A stretch of DNA of 64,000 nucleotides from Moanibacter sp964542645 (GCA_964542645.1 CAZIUG010000015.1:558001-622000); one strand, 5' to 3'. Counted from the first letter of the stretch, positions 9,174-18,319 are shown. Notes: generated from the letters alone by a model not told the origin. Program-made: numbers and translations.

Positions 9174-10508
9174 CTAGGCCACTCGCTCGACTATCAGCTG
9201 TGGCGGATTCGGCCGTTTCGGAGCGAGGCGGTAGGCCGTCCGCAGATATTCCAAGGCACTATCCAACCTTGATTCATCATTATAGTGAATCATCATAAGC
9301 GGTTCTCCTTGTTTTACTTGGGTTCCAATTTTGCTAATGTCTGAAACACCCACCGATGGATCGTAGCTTCCTCTCTTATTCTGTGCCAGGATTTGTACCC
9401 CTCGGGCAATCATTCCAGCGTTAATCGTGTGAACATAACCTCGCTTGGGGGCAGGGAGTTTCCGGATATATTTCGCCTTGGGAAGTTTCTCTGGATCATC
9501 GATAATAGAGGAATCACCTCCCTGAGCATCAACCATTTTTTTGAATAATTTTAGCGCGGACCCATCCGCAAGATGCCTTTGTACCGTCTGCTTGGCAGAG
9601 AGGGTTGAACCAGCCACACCAGCCAGCCGGACAATCTCCATACCCAGTTTCAAGACCAATTCTTTCAGATCCTCTGGTCCCTCTCCTCTGAGTAATTCGA
9701 CCGCTTCCTTGATTTCCAGCCCAGTCCCCACCGTGTCTCCCAATGGCTGATTCATATCGGTAACCAAAGCCACACACCTTCGCTTCAATGAACGCCCCAC
9801 TCTAGTAATCGATCGAGCGAGTTGTCTAGCCTGCTCAACATCTCTTATAAAGGATCCGTTCCCCCATTTGACATCGACAACCAGACCTTCTGCACCCTGC
9901 GCCAACTTCCGGCTCAAGACACTGCCAGTAATCAACGGCAAACTCGGGATCGTCGCTGTCTCCTGCCGCATCTTGTAAAGAACCTCATCGACTGGGGCTA
10001 TTTGGGAATCTTGACTAACGATTCCACAATTGATTGACTTGAGCTGACTCACAAAGTCCTGCAGCTCTAGTTCCGACCTAAAGCCAGGAATCGCCCGTAA
10101 TTTGTCTAAGTTACTAATGACAAAGTCCTCATCCACTCCGTTCATCATCGGCATAACTACTCCACACGCTCCTGCCAAAGGTGCTAAAACCAAGGATGTC
10201 TTATCACCAACTCCACCTGTTGAATACTTATCGATTTTGGGCTTTGTAATTTTCGATAGGTCAACTACCTCACCCGACAGCATCATTTCCTCAGATAAAG
10301 CCGCAGTCTCCTGGGCCGACATTCCCTGGAAGTAAATCGCCATTACCAAAGCAGCCAGTTGATAAGAAGGTAATTTCTTATCGATGATAGAGTCTACCAG
10401 ATGGCGGATCTCCTCTTGGGTGAATTCGCCGCCATCGCGCTTCTTCTCAACCAAGTAGGCAAACGAGGGCTTAATGAACTTTTGCGGAGATGTGTATTTT
10501 TTCCTCAT
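9174..10508 (-). CDS. deoA: Thymidine/pyrimidine-nucleoside phosphorylase family protein with altered active site
   Basis: 444 residues, normal family length. The fold is well kept: AYLVEKKRDGGEFTQEEI at the start, KYSTGGVGDKTSL (family KHSTGGVGD, so His becomes Tyr95), APVDEVLYKMRQETATIPSLPLITGS, DVKWGNGSF and a C-terminal domain. The phosphate-binding signature is missing: where the family has SGRGLGHTGGTLDKL, residues 123-137 read NGVDEDFVISNLDKL at the same length. In the other frame of the same bases (10137-10117) codons for S-G-stop-G-L-C-H appear, five of seven matching the lost motif, which suggests compensating indels. The protein may be inactive or have a new substrate. Known family role: nucleoside plus phosphate gives base plus (deoxy)ribose-1-phosphate. 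Convergent with efp. Confidence 0.85.
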   Translation of the reverse strand: MRKKYTSPQKFIKPSFAYLVEKKRDGGEFTQEEIRHLVDSIIDKKLPSYQLAALVMAIYFQGMSAQETAALSEEMMLSGEVVDLSKITKPKIDKYSTGGVGDKTSLVLAPLAGACGVVMPMMNGVDEDFVISNLDKLRAIPGFRSELELQDFVSQLKSINCGIVSQDSQIAPVDEVLYKMRQETATIPSLPLITGSVLSRKLAQGAEGLVVDVKWGNGSFIRDVEQARQLARSITRVGRSLKRRCVALVTDMNQPLGDTVGTGLEIKEAVELLRGEGPEDLKELVLKLGMEIVRLAGVAGSTLSAKQTVQRHLADGSALKLFKKMVDAQGGDSSIIDDPEKLPKAKYIRKLPAPKRGYVHTINAGMIARGVQILAQNKRGSYDPSVGVSDISKIGTQVKQGEPLMMIHYNDESRLDSALEYLRTAYRLAPKRPNPPQLIVERVA

Positions 10509-10808
10509 ACTTCATAGGCTTTTTTGCCAACGCTTTTCCGCTATGGGGCCAACTAAATAACGTAAGCCTTTTACTATTAGGTCATTAAGGAAAGAGATGT
10601 CGAGCTTTTTTTGCTTGCATTCGGTTCTACTCGCTTTCATTAGCCAAGATTTCCCAGTCTTTTCTCTCCCCTCATCGGGGAGGCACATTTACAAGAGTCT
10701 GAAAAAAAACGACTAACAAAACTGCAATGAATGTCTCGGAATTAATTTAAAAAGCCTTTTGGATCCCTTGGAATAATATTCAATGAAATCCCCGGATCGC
10801 TTGTAACG
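10509..10808. other. Divergent intergenic region between the deoA-like gene and argS
   Basis: 300 bases holding the upstream regions of both genes. A hairpin CTCCCC-TCATC-GGGGAG lies at 10666-10682, about 125 bases before the argS start; it has no T tract, so it is not an obvious terminator. No clear promoter match was found by eye. Confidence 0.35.
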
Positions 10809-12575
10809 ATGAACAACGTCACATTCCATCCTCTAGAAGAGATAACCTCGGCTGTAGCCTCCGCAGCGATAGCAGTCGAGCTTTTTGATGAGGATTTTCA
10901 ACCAGAGATTCGACCTGCAGATCCTCGTTTCGGTGATTTTCAAGCGAATGGAATTCTTCCTTTCTCTAAAAAGAAGAAACTTAACCCTAGAGACGCAGCA
11001 AGTAAATTGGTGGATTACATGACTGAGACAAAGAGTCTCGATCAGAACTGCTTCGAATTGGAAATATCGGGCCCCGGATTCATTAACTTCCGAATGACTC
11101 AAAGCTATTTAAAATCCTGGCTGAACACATTCGCCAATAAGTCTGCGCTTCAGAAAGCAGCAGGTAACATTTTGAGAGGGCATCGATTCGTGGTTGATTT
11201 TAGCTCCCCTAATACCGCTAAAGAGTTGAGTGTCGCAATCATTCGAACTACTGGTCTCGGCGAAGCGATCTGCCGTATTCTCACCTTTTGCGGAGGCCGT
11301 GTAATCCGAGATAATCACATTGGAGATTGGGGTACCCAATTCGGTGTTTTGATCATGGCCATAAAGCAAGCCCACCCCGGCCCCAACCATCTTGAGGGTG
11401 CAACAATCACTGATATTGAACACTTGTACGTTGAGGGTAACAAACGAGCAAAAGCTGACCCGGCCGCTATGAATCTGGCCCGAGAAGAAAGAAGCAAACT
11501 CCAAAACGGGGATCCCGAGAATCTTAAACTCTGGGAAAAGATCAACACCATTAGCTACGCATCATTCCAAGAGATCTACGATCGGCTAAATATACGCTTC
11601 GACCTGGTCCAGGGAGAGAGCTTCTACCGCAATAAATCAAAATTTGTCTACAAGGAGCTAAGTCAACTTGGAATAGCCGAAGAGAGCGAAGGCGCCCTCG
11701 TCGTTTTTCACCCAGAACACCCGAGGTTCAAGGACCAACCCGCAATCATCCGCTTCTCCGACGGTTCCAGCAATTACCAAACGAGCGATCTCGCTACAAT
11801 CCACCATCGGGTCGAGGAATTTAAACCGGACGAGATTATATACGTGACTGATTCCCGCCAAATTGACCACTTTGAACAACTCTTCTTAACTTCACAGAAA
11901 TGGTTCGCTGCAAAAAATAAGAAGCTGCCAAAACTCGTTCACGCTAACTTTGGAACTATTCTTGGCGAAAACGGGAAAGCTATGCGAACCCGGGATGGCG
12001 CTCCTATGAAACTTAAAGATCTCCTCGATGAAGCAATCGAGAGGGCATTTAAGGTCGTGACGGAAAAAAATCCTGACCTATCTGAAGATGAAAGACGAAA
12101 CATTGGACGGGTCGTCGGCCTAGGCGCTGTCCGTTATTCCGATCTCATGCAAAACCGAACTAGTGATTACATCTTCTCCTGGAATAAAATGCTCAGCCTT
12201 GAAGGAAATACCGCACCCTATCTTCTTTACGCAGTAGCCCGCCTCTACAGCATCTTTCGTCGAGCCGGTGTTGAAGCATCTCATTTCGATGGCAAAATCG
12301 ACTCTCTTAAAACAGAAACTGAAATCCAACTCGCTCGTAAACTCATTGGTTTTGTTGCGGCTCTTGAACAAACTTTGGCTGATTACCGTCCTCATTTCCT
12401 CACCACTTATCTCTATGAACTGGCAGGAATCTTCTCAACCTTCTACAAAACCGATAAAGTTCTAGATTCCCACCCAGAGATACGGAGCCGTCGTCTCGCG
12501 CTCTGCGCTATGACTCTCAATACTCTCGAAACCGGACTCCACCTTCTCGGTCTCGAAACCCTAGAGCAGATGTAG
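10809..12575 (+). CDS. argS: Arginyl-tRNA synthetase with degenerate HIGH motif
   Basis: 588-residue class I synthetase that charges tRNA-Arg. The N-terminal additional domain (1-120), the catalytic core and the anticodon-binding domain (YELAGIFSTFY near 530) are all present. Core landmarks are FSSPNTAKEL, RVIRDNHIGDWGTQFG, NYQTSDLATIHHR, IIYVTDSRQIDHF and FGTILGENGKAMRTRDG, the KMSKS-equivalent loop. The ATP-binding HIGH motif, normally HVGH, reads SVAI at residues 141-144 (11229-11240); both His residues and the Gly are gone while every neighbouring block is intact. The protein is otherwise full length. If this is the only ArgS in the genome the change is hard to explain as simple loss, so a sequence error or a second copy should be excluded. 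Confidence 0.93.
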   Translation: MNNVTFHPLEEITSAVASAAIAVELFDEDFQPEIRPADPRFGDFQANGILPFSKKKKLNPRDAASKLVDYMTETKSLDQNCFELEISGPGFINFRMTQSYLKSWLNTFANKSALQKAAGNILRGHRFVVDFSSPNTAKELSVAIIRTTGLGEAICRILTFCGGRVIRDNHIGDWGTQFGVLIMAIKQAHPGPNHLEGATITDIEHLYVEGNKRAKADPAAMNLAREERSKLQNGDPENLKLWEKINTISYASFQEIYDRLNIRFDLVQGESFYRNKSKFVYKELSQLGIAEESEGALVVFHPEHPRFKDQPAIIRFSDGSSNYQTSDLATIHHRVEEFKPDEIIYVTDSRQIDHFEQLFLTSQKWFAAKNKKLPKLVHANFGTILGENGKAMRTRDGAPMKLKDLLDEAIERAFKVVTEKNPDLSEDERRNIGRVVGLGAVRYSDLMQNRTSDYIFSWNKMLSLEGNTAPYLLYAVARLYSIFRRAGVEASHFDGKIDSLKTETEIQLARKLIGFVAALEQTLADYRPHFLTTYLYELAGIFSTFYKTDKVLDSHPEIRSRRLALCAMTLNTLETGLHLLGLETLEQM

Positions 12576-12665
12576 ATTCGGTATTTTCGGTTCTTCCACT
12601 TTCTCTTCCACCTCCTCTCAATAAAGAGAATGAGGAATCAACGGAAAACTTACATTTGGTATATC

Positions 12666-13214
12666 TTAGCCAAGAGACTGCACGAAGTTAAGTAAATCTT
12701 CAAAAACAAGCACTTGATGCTCTTTCAAGAGGTCCTCGTTTCCCTCCTCAATTGCATTCCCTTTAACCAAAACCGGTTTTACCCCTGCATTTAAGCCTGC
12801 AAGGATATCCGAATCCCGATCACCAACCATATAGCACTGGTCTCGATCGAGGACATGCTTAACCATCATTTCTTCAATGAATCTTGGTGATGGCTTCCGA
12901 TAGACCGGCAATTCTTCGGGAGCTTCCGGAGCAATACAAATCTCCTCAAACTTGAAACAGGGCAAATCGATGAGTTCGAGCATCCGCTGATTGCATGCTT
13001 CCACGTCCTCAAGACTATACCACCCTCTTCCCACTCCACCCTGATTGGTATGAAGAAACAACATAAACCCTAGGACCCGAGCGTAGTCCAGTGCTTCACT
13101 AACACCTGGAATCAATTCCACCCCATCTGGATCCGAAAGGTAGTCCTTGTCAAAAATCAGCGTTCCATCCCGATCCAGAAAGAGTGCTTTATTACTCCTG
13201 TTCACAACCGCCAT
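12666..13214 (-). CDS. gmhB: HAD phosphatase, D-glycero-D-manno-heptose-1,7-bisphosphate phosphatase type
   Basis: 182-residue HAD enzyme of the HisB-N/GmhB family. The nucleophile motif FLDRDGTLI is near residue 12, motif II is TNQGGVGRG, motif III is RKPSPRFI and motif IV is MVGDRDSDILAG. GmhB proteins normally carry a zinc-binding Cys/His loop before RKP; here that loop reads CIAPEAPEELPVY and has lost the cluster. I start at ATG 13214, preceded by AAAGGA, in preference to GTG 13229. It follows a heptose-kinase-like gene on the same strand, so dephosphorylation of heptose bisphosphate for LPS core synthesis is the likely job. Histidinol phosphatase is the alternative; no his gene is near. 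Confidence 0.75.
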   Translation of the reverse strand: MAVVNRSNKALFLDRDGTLIFDKDYLSDPDGVELIPGVSEALDYARVLGFMLFLHTNQGGVGRGWYSLEDVEACNQRMLELIDLPCFKFEEICIAPEAPEELPVYRKPSPRFIEEMMVKHVLDRDQCYMVGDRDSDILAGLNAGVKPVLVKGNAIEEGNEDLLKEHQVLVFEDLLNFVQSLG

Positions 13215-13404
13215 AATCCTTTCAGTCACATCTTACACAACTTAGAGTTTAACTAGCCAAAATTAGGTGACTTAAGTCTGCTATTTGACCTCAAACATAA
13301 TCTTTAATTTCGGTTCCTACTAAGAGTTTAAGTCTTGTAAAAGAATTGTTGAGGATCTCTGTAATTTTTCTGTTCTAGTGAATTTCACATCAACCTTGTA
13401 CGTT

Positions 13405-13449
13405 CCTCAATAAAAATTACCATAGGAATAGAGGAAGAACCACCTATGG
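13405..13449 (-). terminator. Probable intrinsic terminator after the heptose-kinase gene
   Basis: On the minus strand CCATAGG and CCTATGG (13449-13443 and 13426-13420) form a perfect 7-bp stem with a 16-base loop, followed by TAATTTTTATT. It lies 50-95 bases past the kinase stop and before the phosphatase gene, which would then need its own promoter. Confidence 0.35.
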
Positions 13450-13500
13450 AAAAACTGAGATGTGTTTGAGGCAGATGCGCCAGATAAGACCTGGAACCCC

Positions 13501-14505
13501 TCAATTTTCAGACGGGGCGCAACCATGTAGCCGCACGTAATCTAGAAGCTCCTCTGGAGTGGCTGTAGAGGTACCCCATTTCCCCACCACTATTCCGGCC
13601 GCCGTGTTCGCTAAGTGCGCCGCATCTTTTATTTCAGCTCCTGCAGCCATTGCCGCTGTGAGAGCCGCGATTACGGTGTCCCCAGCACCTGATACTTCAA
13701 AAACCTCTCGAGCATAGGTTGGTATTGCCATCGTCACCTCTCCCTCTTCACTCAATAATAACCCATCACTTGCCAGAGTAACAGCCAGCAACCGTGGCTC
13801 ATATTTTTCCCATATTCGACGACACACTTCTACCGCAGGGAAATCTTCGTGGATGCTCGTCTCAATTCCAGCCAATTCGAGCGATTCGGTCCTGTTTGGA
13901 GTCATCAAACTAAAGCCTTTAAATTTGAGTCGTCGCCGTGGTTTTGGATCGTAGGCGACTATGGCCTCTTTCTCCGAGGCAAGTTCTTGTACCATCTCAA
14001 TCAGATTCTCGGTAATACAACCCTTTCCATAATCGGAGAAAATCACCGCATCTGCCTCTCTGACCAACTCTGCAACTTTCCCCGCCTCAAGAGATAGCCC
14101 GATTCTATATTCTTGCGGTGGAGATTCCCGATCAAGCCGACAGAGCTGTTGCTGTTGGGCTATTACTCGAGTTTTCAGGATGGTTGGAGCACTGCTACTA
14201 ACGATTAGCCCATCGCATTTGATCTGCGCATCTTTCATCAACGCTCTAGTCTGTTCTCCAGCCGAATCATCTCCAATAATTCCCAAAATTGCCACCTGGC
14301 AACCGAGATCGCTCAGGTTTAGCGCTACATTGGCCGCCCCACCCAACCCGTAGGTATCTCGATTCACAGTAACAACCGGAACTGGTGCTTCAGGAGAAAC
14401 TCGGGATGTTTCGCCCCATATATAGTGGTCGAGAATCACATCTCCCACCACCAAGAGTCTCAATCGGTTGATCCTCTCTAAAAGCGTTCTCACCTTATTA
14501 CCCAT
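13501..14505 (-). CDS. hldA: PfkB-family D-glycero-beta-D-manno-heptose-7-phosphate kinase, kinase domain only
   Basis: 334-residue ribokinase-fold sugar kinase. It opens LLVVGDVILDHYIWGETSRVSPEAPVPVV (here split: LLVVGDVILDHY, then SRVSPEAPVP), the hallmark of the RfaE/HldE kinase domain. GGAANVALNLSDLG follows, then SDYGKG, YDPKPRRR, MTPNRTES and the catalytic SGAGDT near residue 270. HldE in enterics is fused to an adenylyltransferase domain; here only the kinase is present, as in HldA. It would phosphorylate heptose-7-phosphate at C1, the substrate for the GmhB-like enzyme encoded 286 bases downstream. Its start overlaps the end of the M24 peptidase gene by 16 bases, so the two are coupled. 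Confidence 0.82.
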   Translation of the reverse strand: MGNKVRTLLERINRLRLLVVGDVILDHYIWGETSRVSPEAPVPVVTVNRDTYGLGGAANVALNLSDLGCQVAILGIIGDDSAGEQTRALMKDAQIKCDGLIVSSSAPTILKTRVIAQQQQLCRLDRESPPQEYRIGLSLEAGKVAELVREADAVIFSDYGKGCITENLIEMVQELASEKEAIVAYDPKPRRRLKFKGFSLMTPNRTESLELAGIETSIHEDFPAVEVCRRIWEKYEPRLLAVTLASDGLLLSEEGEVTMAIPTYAREVFEVSGAGDTVIAALTAAMAAGAEIKDAAHLANTAAGIVVGKWGTSTATPEELLDYVRLHGCAPSEN

Positions 14506-15653
14506 CGATAGTGATACTTCGATAACAACTCACTACCTTCCGTTCGCAATCTTACAACGTCTTCAATGCGACACCCTCCCAAACCACGATAATACAGACC
14601 CGGCTCAATAGTGACCACAGTTCCCGTTCTCAATTTTCCACCCTGGCGACCCGCCTGAGGCAGCTCATGGATTTCCAACCCGAGCCCGTGACCCGTCCCA
14701 TGAAAAAACCCCTCATTGACTCCACCTTTTTTTCCTGTTTTGAAGCCCTTCCTTTCAAAGTGATTTTGAACAAGCGAATGAATTTTTGAACCCGCAATTC
14801 CAGGCTTTAACGATTTCAACGCTAGGGTTTGCGCCTCCTTTACACACGAGACCAATTCCCGCTGACGGTCAGTCGCTCTTCCTTTTAGGAACGTACGCGT
14901 CATGTCCCCATAATAGCCGCTGTTCTTAACCCTCGGAAAAACATCTATGATGATGAGCTCGTTAGGTCGTAACGGTCCCGACCCTCGACAATGTGGATCA
15001 CAGCCTTGATCACCCCCTGCCACAATCGTACCTGATGCCACCGCTCCTTTTTCAATACATGCGATTTCAATTGCCTCCTGCAAACGCTCTGATGTGAGAA
15101 GACGTCCACTCAAATAGATGCGGCCGTTCTTCACCACCGACTGGCGAAGCATCCTTTCCGCTACCCGGATTCCACTTGCAGAAGCCTGGTTTCCTTTTCG
15201 AATCGCACTTGCTTCCAAATCACTCTTAATTTCTCTTTCGGGAAATAACGGACCTTCCGATACGATTAGTCTCATACCTGACGAACGCAGCCTGAAGGCT
15301 AGCCCCGCAGGAAAATCCTCAGCAATATGGAAGGTCGAAATCCCAAACTCTCTCGCCACCAATCGAATGATTTCGGCCACGCCGCACTCCTCTCTTCTAA
15401 AGTGCTTCCTTGCTCTCGTCATCCACTCTTCAAGCGCTAATACCTCGTCGAAATTAGACTCCTTTCTTACCCGTGCATATTCGAGAGCGCTGACTATTGC
15501 ATATTTCTCTGACTTTCGACTGAATGAAATAAAAGGATCCGGGACGAAGACTCCCCCAAAATACAGCTGGTCAGCGTTGCTATCCGATTCAGCGTAGATC
15601 AGAATAGATCTATCCTTTGCACCCTTTACTTTCATAGTCTGAGGCAAAGACAC
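14490..15653 (-). CDS. M24 family metallopeptidase (Xaa-Pro aminopeptidase-like)
   Basis: 387 residues: an N-terminal creatinase-like domain (1-145) and a pita-bread catalytic domain. All five metal ligands are visible: Asp in IIIDVFPR, Asp in GYYGDMTRTF, His in FFHGTGHGLG, Glu in VVTIEPGLYY and Glu in CRIEDVV. Members remove an N-terminal residue next to proline or act on other small peptides; no signal peptide is seen, so it is cytoplasmic. It heads a unit with the heptose kinase, a pairing probably of transcriptional convenience. Specificity cannot be read from the sequence. Confidence 0.88.
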   Translation of the reverse strand: MSLPQTMKVKGAKDRSILIYAESDSNADQLYFGGVFVPDPFISFSRKSEKYAIVSALEYARVRKESNFDEVLALEEWMTRARKHFRREECGVAEIIRLVAREFGISTFHIAEDFPAGLAFRLRSSGMRLIVSEGPLFPEREIKSDLEASAIRKGNQASASGIRVAERMLRQSVVKNGRIYLSGRLLTSERLQEAIEIACIEKGAVASGTIVAGGDQGCDPHCRGSGPLRPNELIIIDVFPRVKNSGYYGDMTRTFLKGRATDRQRELVSCVKEAQTLALKSLKPGIAGSKIHSLVQNHFERKGFKTGKKGGVNEGFFHGTGHGLGLEIHELPQAGRQGGKLRTGTVVTIEPGLYYRGLGGCRIEDVVRLRTEGSELLSKYHYRWVIR

Positions 15654-15989
15654 TTTTCAGATTCTTGTCGCTCTTACAATCATCGATTGATCGATTAAAA
15701 TAGCCACATCATGTGAATTCTTTCAACTTGGAAATCGATCCTTCCTGTATTACCCGGTTAAGGAAGAAAACCAGACCTTAACAGATCACAGAATTTCGGT
15801 AATCCTAAGTATACACTCTTCCTCTCTTTTTCAAAGCGAATCTCCAATTCTCCTTATTTTGGAAGTCAAGGTTCTTCTCACGTCCATCAGGTCGCTATGA
15901 AGGGCCTAATGAACCATTGTCCCCAAAGCATGAATTTTGCTCTGCTCCTATTCCGGAATAATCCCTGAACACCTCAAAACCTGATATAA
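15654..15989. other. Divergent intergenic region
   Basis: 336 bases between the M24 peptidase and DUF192 genes, which are divergent, so both promoters should be here. A small repeat of ATCGAT occurs near 15682-15695. No gene or RNA recognised. Confidence 0.35.
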
Positions 15990-16514
15990 ATGCATTTGAT
16001 CCATGTGGTGTATCCAGCTTCACTCATCTTAGTTCTGCTGCTTTCATCCTGCTACGAACGGGAGCTGAAAACCCGTCGGGGGTCAGATAGCTTCCCCAAA
16101 GACCACTACTTCACTTTCCATCTGGAAAACAGTGAGATCCAGGTTCAACTCGCAATCAACGAATCAGAATCCACGAGAGGACTGATGTTTCGCAAGGCGT
16201 TGGCACCGAATCATGGTATGCTTTTTGTCTATTCACGTGCCGAAAAACGCAATTTCTGGATGCGCAATACCTGGATTCCTTTGGATATTGGCTATTTCAC
16301 CTCCGATGGAGTTCTGCAAGAAATTCACCCAATGTATCCCCACACGGAAACCAGCGTTAGTTCTATAAACGAGCAAATTCAGTTTGCGCTGGAAATGAAT
16401 CAGGGTTGGTTCATACGAAATAAAATCAAGAGAGGATGTCGTTTGAATCTAGAAGAAATCCGGAGAGCTCTCGCGGCACGAGGCTTCAACCCTGATTTCT
16501 ATAATATTCAATGA
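15990..16514 (+). CDS. DUF192 lipoprotein
   Basis: 174 residues. A lipoprotein signal peptide is clear: a hydrophobic stretch ending LLLSSC, with Cys near residue 21 as the lipidation site. The DUF192 domain follows (about 45-150) with ESTRGLMFRKAL, HGMLFVYSRAEKRNFWMRNT, IPLDIGYF and LEMNQGWF. DUF192 proteins are small secreted or membrane-attached beta proteins of unknown function, common in bacteria and archaea. It stands alone between divergent and convergent neighbours. Confidence 0.85.
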   Translation: MHLIHVVYPASLILVLLLSSCYERELKTRRGSDSFPKDHYFTFHLENSEIQVQLAINESESTRGLMFRKALAPNHGMLFVYSRAEKRNFWMRNTWIPLDIGYFTSDGVLQEIHPMYPHTETSVSSINEQIQFALEMNQGWFIRNKIKRGCRLNLEEIRRALAARGFNPDFYNIQ

Positions 16515-16530
16515 ATTTAACCTGCCAGAT

Positions 16531-17427
16531 TCACCGCACACTACCCATCCTATCCCCATAGTGGGCGTACAACTCCCTACCCTCGCATGTATTCCTTAAT
16601 AGATCGTCCGCCAGCATAACTCGACCCGACTCAAACAGTGTGATTATCGCCGAACCACCGAACTCGAAGTACCCTTTCTCTTCACCCCTCTCAACCAAAT
16701 CCTCCCCAGATCGTAATTGACGAATGCTACCCACACATGTCGCTCCGACCTCCACCATAATCACACACCCTCCTTTATCACTCTCGATTCGGGTTAAGGT
16801 CCTTCGATTCGAAAACAGCCTCCAGATCCCTTTCCTAAGCACATAGGGATTCACTGAATATAAGTACCCGTCAATCCGGACTGGCGCACTTGTCTTTCCC
16901 GCCACCGGATAATGAAATCTATGACAGTCGACTGGACATAACCGCGAGATAACTGCACTCCCCTCCCTGTACTTTTCAACCAGAGCAGGATCCAACAGCA
17001 ACGACTCCAGCGTAAACCGTTGGTCCTTAACATAGATCCCATCTATCTCCGATAGGTTCGAATACCCAAGGTGACGCCCATCCGCTGGGAAAACGATACT
17101 ACTGGCACTCTTCTCAACAGGTCGCGACTCCGCCCTCAACCGGCGAATAAAGAACTCATTGAATGTCTTGAAATCGTCTATCGAAACCACGGATTCATTA
17201 AGACACACCCTGTACTTTTTACAAAACTCTGAAATCCGACCTCGACTTCCAGGCAACCTCATTCGCCATCCGTACCACTGAGAAAAAATTGAGCGCTTGA
17301 CAATCGCCCAAAGCAAGATCTTCCCCATTATGGTCCCATAGGTCCATCTCAACCATGCCTCTCCATAGACCGCCTCAGTCTCAATCGCTCCCGAATAGCG
17401 ATTAAAAAATCTTATAGCCCGCATCAC
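16531..17427 (-). CDS. psd: Phosphatidylserine decarboxylase proenzyme
   Basis: 298 residues. Converts phosphatidylserine to phosphatidylethanolamine at the inner membrane; the proenzyme cuts itself before a Ser that becomes a pyruvoyl group. Family blocks are FNEFFIRRLR, VFPADGRHLG, CPVDCHRFHYPVAGK, LYSVNPYVL, EVGATCVGSI and FEFGGSAIITLFESG. The self-cleavage site, usually LGST or GGST, is GGSA here: the key Ser is present but the next residue is Ala. The catalytic Asp and His (DCHRFH) are intact. Phosphatidylserine synthase is not in the window. Confidence 0.92.
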   Translation of the reverse strand: MMRAIRFFNRYSGAIETEAVYGEAWLRWTYGTIMGKILLWAIVKRSIFSQWYGWRMRLPGSRGRISEFCKKYRVCLNESVVSIDDFKTFNEFFIRRLRAESRPVEKSASSIVFPADGRHLGYSNLSEIDGIYVKDQRFTLESLLLDPALVEKYREGSAVISRLCPVDCHRFHYPVAGKTSAPVRIDGYLYSVNPYVLRKGIWRLFSNRRTLTRIESDKGGCVIMVEVGATCVGSIRQLRSGEDLVERGEEKGYFEFGGSAIITLFESGRVMLADDLLRNTCEGRELYAHYGDRMGSVR

Positions 17428-17683
17428 CCCAGATCTCCAGGCCCACCGTCTGCTAATTTATCCATGGAGAGCAACTGAATTTTGCACTCAAGCATATCAA
17501 ATGATAGAATTTTTAGGAGCATAATGCCTCCAATTGAAGAAAGATGTTTCACGCGAGACATTTTTTCTCGTGTTTGTAAGATTTCCTGAGAATTCAAAGG
17601 ATCAATATTTACTGGCCCTAAAAACCAAACAGACACGCTTGCTCCGAATGAACTAACGCCCTATACTTATGCTATTCTCGCAT

Positions 17684-18319
17684 TCACTGCTTCAATCTTC
17701 TAGGATAGCAACTCCGACAGATTCCGCACCCTGTCCCATCGCAACCTCGAGCCGTACAATACTCCCTGCCATAGAAAATTATCTGAAGATGCAGTCGATT
17801 CCACGAATCTTCGGGAAAAACCGCTTTGAGGTCAGCCTCGGTCTGAACTACATTTTTACCCCGCGTAAGACCCCACCGCTTTGCCAGCCGGTGAATATGA
17901 GTGTCCACCGGAAAAGTGGAAGTTCCGAAAGCCTGAGCCATTACAACCGATGCCGTTTTATGCCCAACCCCTGGTAATTCCTCAAGCGCATCGAAAGTCT
18001 GAGGAACCGCCCCACCGTGTTTCTCAAGCAGGATATATGAGAGTTTTGAAATTGCGTTCGCTTTATTATTGGAAAGCCCACAAGGACGGATTACCGCTTC
18101 AATCTTCCCTACTTGAAGCCTAGCCATTTTCTCTGGAGTGTCGGCTAAACAGAACAAGAAAGGGGTCGTCCGATTAACTCTGACATCGGTACACTGCGCA
18201 GAAAGGAGGACCGCTAAGAGTAACGTATATGGATCGCTATGCTTTAATGGTATCTCAGGATCCGGATAGAGCCGATTTAATTCCTCCTGAATGTAAGTTG
18301 CCCGCTCTTTCTTTGTCAT
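17684..18319 (-). CDS. nth: Endonuclease III, DNA glycosylase/AP lyase
   Basis: 211-residue base-excision-repair enzyme for oxidised pyrimidines. The helix-hairpin-helix ELPGVGHKTASVV holds the catalytic Lys and FPVDTHIHRLAKR the catalytic Asp. At the C-terminus five Cys (CTARGCDGTGCGICRSC) supply the 4Fe-4S cluster, but the spacing differs from the E. coli C-x6-C-x2-C-x5-C pattern. It is divergent from gcvP with only 30 bases between the starts. Confidence 0.95.
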   Translation of the reverse strand: MTKKERATYIQEELNRLYPDPEIPLKHSDPYTLLLAVLLSAQCTDVRVNRTTPFLFCLADTPEKMARLQVGKIEAVIRPCGLSNNKANAISKLSYILLEKHGGAVPQTFDALEELPGVGHKTASVVMAQAFGTSTFPVDTHIHRLAKRWGLTRGKNVVQTEADLKAVFPEDSWNRLHLQIIFYGREYCTARGCDGTGCGICRSCYPRRLKQ

